A DNA stretch of 64,000 nt from a virus: the IMG/VR virus record IMGVR_UViG_3300032675_000009, positions 19,314 to 83,313 of that record; one strand, 5' to 3'. This document shows, piece after piece, positions 62,584-64,000 of the stretch; the first letter of the stretch is position 1; the number at the start of each line of letters is the position of its first letter. Both the position numbers and the translations under genes were made by a program. The notes beneath the pieces are model-generated. The model was not told where the DNA came from, searched no databases, and saw nothing but the letters and a program-made list of their open reading frames with translations.

Positions 62584-62612
62584 ACTTTACAGCATGGTGT
62601 TTTGTATGTCAA
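62584..62612 (-). promoter_or_regulatory. Leftward promoter TTGACA-N17-TAAAGT
   Basis: Consensus -35 (62612-62607), exact 17-base spacer, TAAAGT (62589-62584). The near-palindrome core starts three bases upstream of the -35. The stop of the upstream gene overlaps the -35. Confidence 0.85.
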
Positions 62613-62971
62613 GAGTGTCCGGATTCGGACACCTCATCCGGCACCGAAGCAGCCAACGCTGGGTTGAGGCCGCGCCGCGCCAGTTCATCACGCGCCGCTT
62701 CACTCAAGTAGAACCGTGGATTTACGGGGTGCGAAACCAGCGCCTTGAGCGTTTCCATTCCTAACCGCAGGTGCTCCATGGCTTCGGCTTCCACGATGTA
62801 GCAGTCCAGGTTGATGAGTTCGCACAGGTCGTCGATCTCAGGGTTCGTGAGGGGTTGACAATCCTCGAAGTGATCGCAACCGTCTTCGTCCTCCCCTATT
62901 CGTTCGATCTGGAACATTCGGAGGGCGTGCAGGATGGTTGCCAGTTCGCTGTCGCTCAGCTTGTGCGCCAT
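62609..62971 (-). CDS. Hypothetical protein (120 aa)
   Basis: Helical and acidic (MAHKLSDSELATILHALRMF onward); its C-terminus VSESGHS is encoded by the near-palindrome and the stop lies in the next promoter. It overlaps the previous stop by one base (TAATG). Unknown function. Confidence 0.66.
   Translation of the reverse strand: MAHKLSDSELATILHALRMFQIERIGEDEDGCDHFEDCQPLTNPEIDDLCELINLDCYIVEAEAMEHLRLGMETLKALVSHPVNPRFYLSEAARDELARRGLNPALAASVPDEVSESGHS
62615..62632. repeat. Dispersed near-palindrome, perfect arms, upstream of -35
   Basis: GTGTCCGGATTCGGACAC, immediately upstream of the promoter at 62584-62612, as at 39703. Confidence 0.9.
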
Positions 62972-63321
62972 TATTCATTACCTCCCGTTGTGATGAAGTG
63001 CTCAACGCGCTGCTTGACTCGCTCCAGATACTCACGGGTTCCAGGGGTGAGGATATAGCCGAGACTGTCAATTACGTCACCAATGGGATTTGCAAACCCC
63101 AAAGGCCAACAATGGGAGTGAAATAAGCGATTCGCTTGTGTGTGTGTAAGTCCCATCAGTTGCCGCGCCCGTTTGGGTACATCGTAGCTAAAGCCATGCT
63201 GAAGCGCACAGTTGCCGGCGATACAGGCAACGGTCCCACACTCGGTTTCGCGGATCCAGTTGTCCATGTCTAACTCTTCGGGCTTCACGTTGACAGCCCG
63301 GCGTATCACGTCTGCGTTCAT
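62971..63321 (-). CDS. Hypothetical protein (116 aa)
   Basis: CGTVACIAGNCALQHGF near residue 28 and a C-terminal helix (REYLERVKQRVEHFITTG) stand out. Proteins with the C-GTxAC-AG pattern are common in phages, without known function as far as I recall. The start overlaps the next gene's stop. Confidence 0.68.
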   Translation of the reverse strand: MNADVIRRAVNVKPEELDMDNWIRETECGTVACIAGNCALQHGFSYDVPKRARQLMGLTHTQANRLFHSHCWPLGFANPIGDVIDSLGYILTPGTREYLERVKQRVEHFITTGGNE

Positions 63322-63506
63322 ATCGTTCCTTTCTGCTGGTAAATCTCGGTCAAGTCTACGCGACGGGTTTCCCCGGCGTCGTCAATCGTATCGAAAACCG
63401 TTGCGGTGGAGTTGGGATCGCGCTGGATAGCCAGCGCTTCCCGGGCCGCCGCTTCCGCCGTGTCCGCCTTAATGTCAATCGTCCAGGTCACAAGATAATC
63501 AGGCAT
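63318..63506 (-). CDS. Small hypothetical protein (62 aa)
   Basis: MPDYLVTWTIDIKADTAEAA onward: a beta-alpha-beta small domain typical of short phage proteins. Its stop overlaps the next ATG and its start overlaps the previous gene's stop. Function unknown. Confidence 0.66.
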   Translation of the reverse strand: MPDYLVTWTIDIKADTAEAAAREALAIQRDPNSTATVFDTIDDAGETRRVDLTEIYQQKGTI

Positions 63507-63576
63507 AGGTGACCTCGCTCACTTCGTCCGTAGCGGGAAGCCCAATCTGATCGAATTGCTTGCCTGGCTTAGGCAT
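63499..63576 (-). CDS. Tiny hypothetical protein (25 aa)
   Basis: MPKPGKQFDQIGLPATDEVS then EVTYA. ATG lies inside the stop region of the hexapeptide-repeat gene, and its own stop overlaps the start of the 62-residue gene (ATGCCTGA). Only the overlap pattern supports it. Confidence 0.42.
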   Translation of the reverse strand: MPKPGKQFDQIGLPATDEVSEVTYA

Positions 63577-64000
63577 TCGTAACCTCCGGATTCAAGATCT
63601 TGCCTTGTTCCGGGTAAAGTTCCATCCACGCGGCGGCGAGTTCGATGTAGAGCGCGTACTCTTTGATCTGATCGGCAGTGTAGGACTGGCTTCTGCCGAC
63701 TGCCTTGTAATGTTTTCGCCACCAGGCAATGTCATGCTTCATACAGCCGATTTGAAGAACGTTACTGGATGGAATCACAACCAAGTGCTTCGTGCCAGAT
63801 ATGTAAAGCGGATTGATCGTCCAGTTGGCCCCATCCCCGATGCTGGCCGACTCCCCGATGCTGGCCGACTCCCCGATGCTGGCCGACTCCCCGATGCTGG
63901 CCGACTCCCCGATGCTGGCCCCCTTCCCGATGTTGGCCCCCTCCCCGATGCTGGCCCCATCCCCGATGCTGGCCGACTCCCCGATGCTGGCCGACTCCCC
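63569..64000 (-). CDS. Left-handed beta-helix (hexapeptide repeat) protein, 5' end outside window
   Basis: The leftward frame is open to the window edge and reads as repeats of IGESAS, IGDGAS, IGEGAN and IGKGAS, the [LIV]-G-x4 hexapeptide pattern of left-handed beta-helices. The C-terminal 75 residues (PLYISGTKHLVVIPSSNVLQ, then IGCMKHDIAWWRKHY, then QIKEYALYIELAAAWM) match a phage family I recall with this layout. Such phage proteins have unknown function. The N-terminal part is not visible. Confidence 0.75.
   Translation of the reverse strand, partial: GESASIGESASIGDGASIGEGANIGKGASIGESASIGESASIGESASIGESASIGDGANWTINPLYISGTKHLVVIPSSNVLQIGCMKHDIAWWRKHYKAVGRSQSYTADQIKEYALYIELAAAWMELYPEQGKILNPEVTNA
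63827..64000 (-). repeat. 18-bp tandem repeat, at least nine units, runs off window
   Basis: Units of CCCGATGCTGGCCGACTC with small changes; one unit encodes one hexapeptide turn. Variation is limited to the second and third codons of each unit. Confidence 0.9.

Overview
This window is the greater part of a tailed double-stranded DNA phage or prophage genome, cut at both ends. It starts inside a terminase large subunit gene and ends inside a hexapeptide-repeat gene. By eye the GC content is in the mid-50s percent. The virion genes suggest a short-tailed (podovirus-like) particle: portal, scaffold, major capsid protein, two adaptor-like proteins, a nozzle-like protein, beta-helix spikes, two proteins ending in an S74-type chaperone domain, and a set of large ejection-type proteins. 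I see no tape measure, tail tube or sheath. A Gram-negative host is suggested by Sec-type signal peptides and by an exported beta-barrel-like protein ending in Phe. I cannot name the host.

Layout. (1) 1-35.55 kb is read rightward and carries packaging, head, tail and ejection genes. Between portal and scaffold (4.06-5.0 kb) sits an accessory patch of small promoter-gene-terminator cassettes: a two-helix membrane protein, an initiator-like tRNA-Met, and two basic peptides of 16 and 15 residues. A broken tnpB remnant lies beside the terminase gene. (2) 35.54-64 kb is almost entirely leftward. Its units are: HNH, rusA, a Tad1-like anti-Thoeris gene and two tiny genes; a six-gene unit with exported proteins ending at a terminator; a replication unit (HNH, initiator with candidate origin, DnaB, methylase-like genes); a helicase and recombination unit (SF2 helicase, PD-(D/E)XK exonuclease, RecT); and an early region of many small zinc-binding or unknown genes, an ECF-type sigma factor, an N6-methylase and repeat proteins. 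Most genes overlap as ATGA, GTGA or TAATG, implying translational coupling. That coupling was used to choose starts and to recover genes of 15-56 codons.

Three features stand out. First, a near-palindrome (ATGTCCGGATTCGGACAT and close variants) is scattered at about 15 places, mostly at gene starts, gene ends or linkers. At two sites it lies immediately upstream of the -35 box of a good promoter, which suggests a dispersed phage regulator site. Second, on the minus strand at 62046-62095 every core element of a type II hammerhead ribozyme is present, wedged between a stop codon and the next ribosome binding site. Third, the replication initiator gene carries iterons and inverted repeats next to an AT-rich stretch, as in lambdoid origins.

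Structural genes are assigned mostly from order and a few motifs. Enzymes are assigned from visible catalytic motifs. Many small genes remain of unknown function. No database search was possible.
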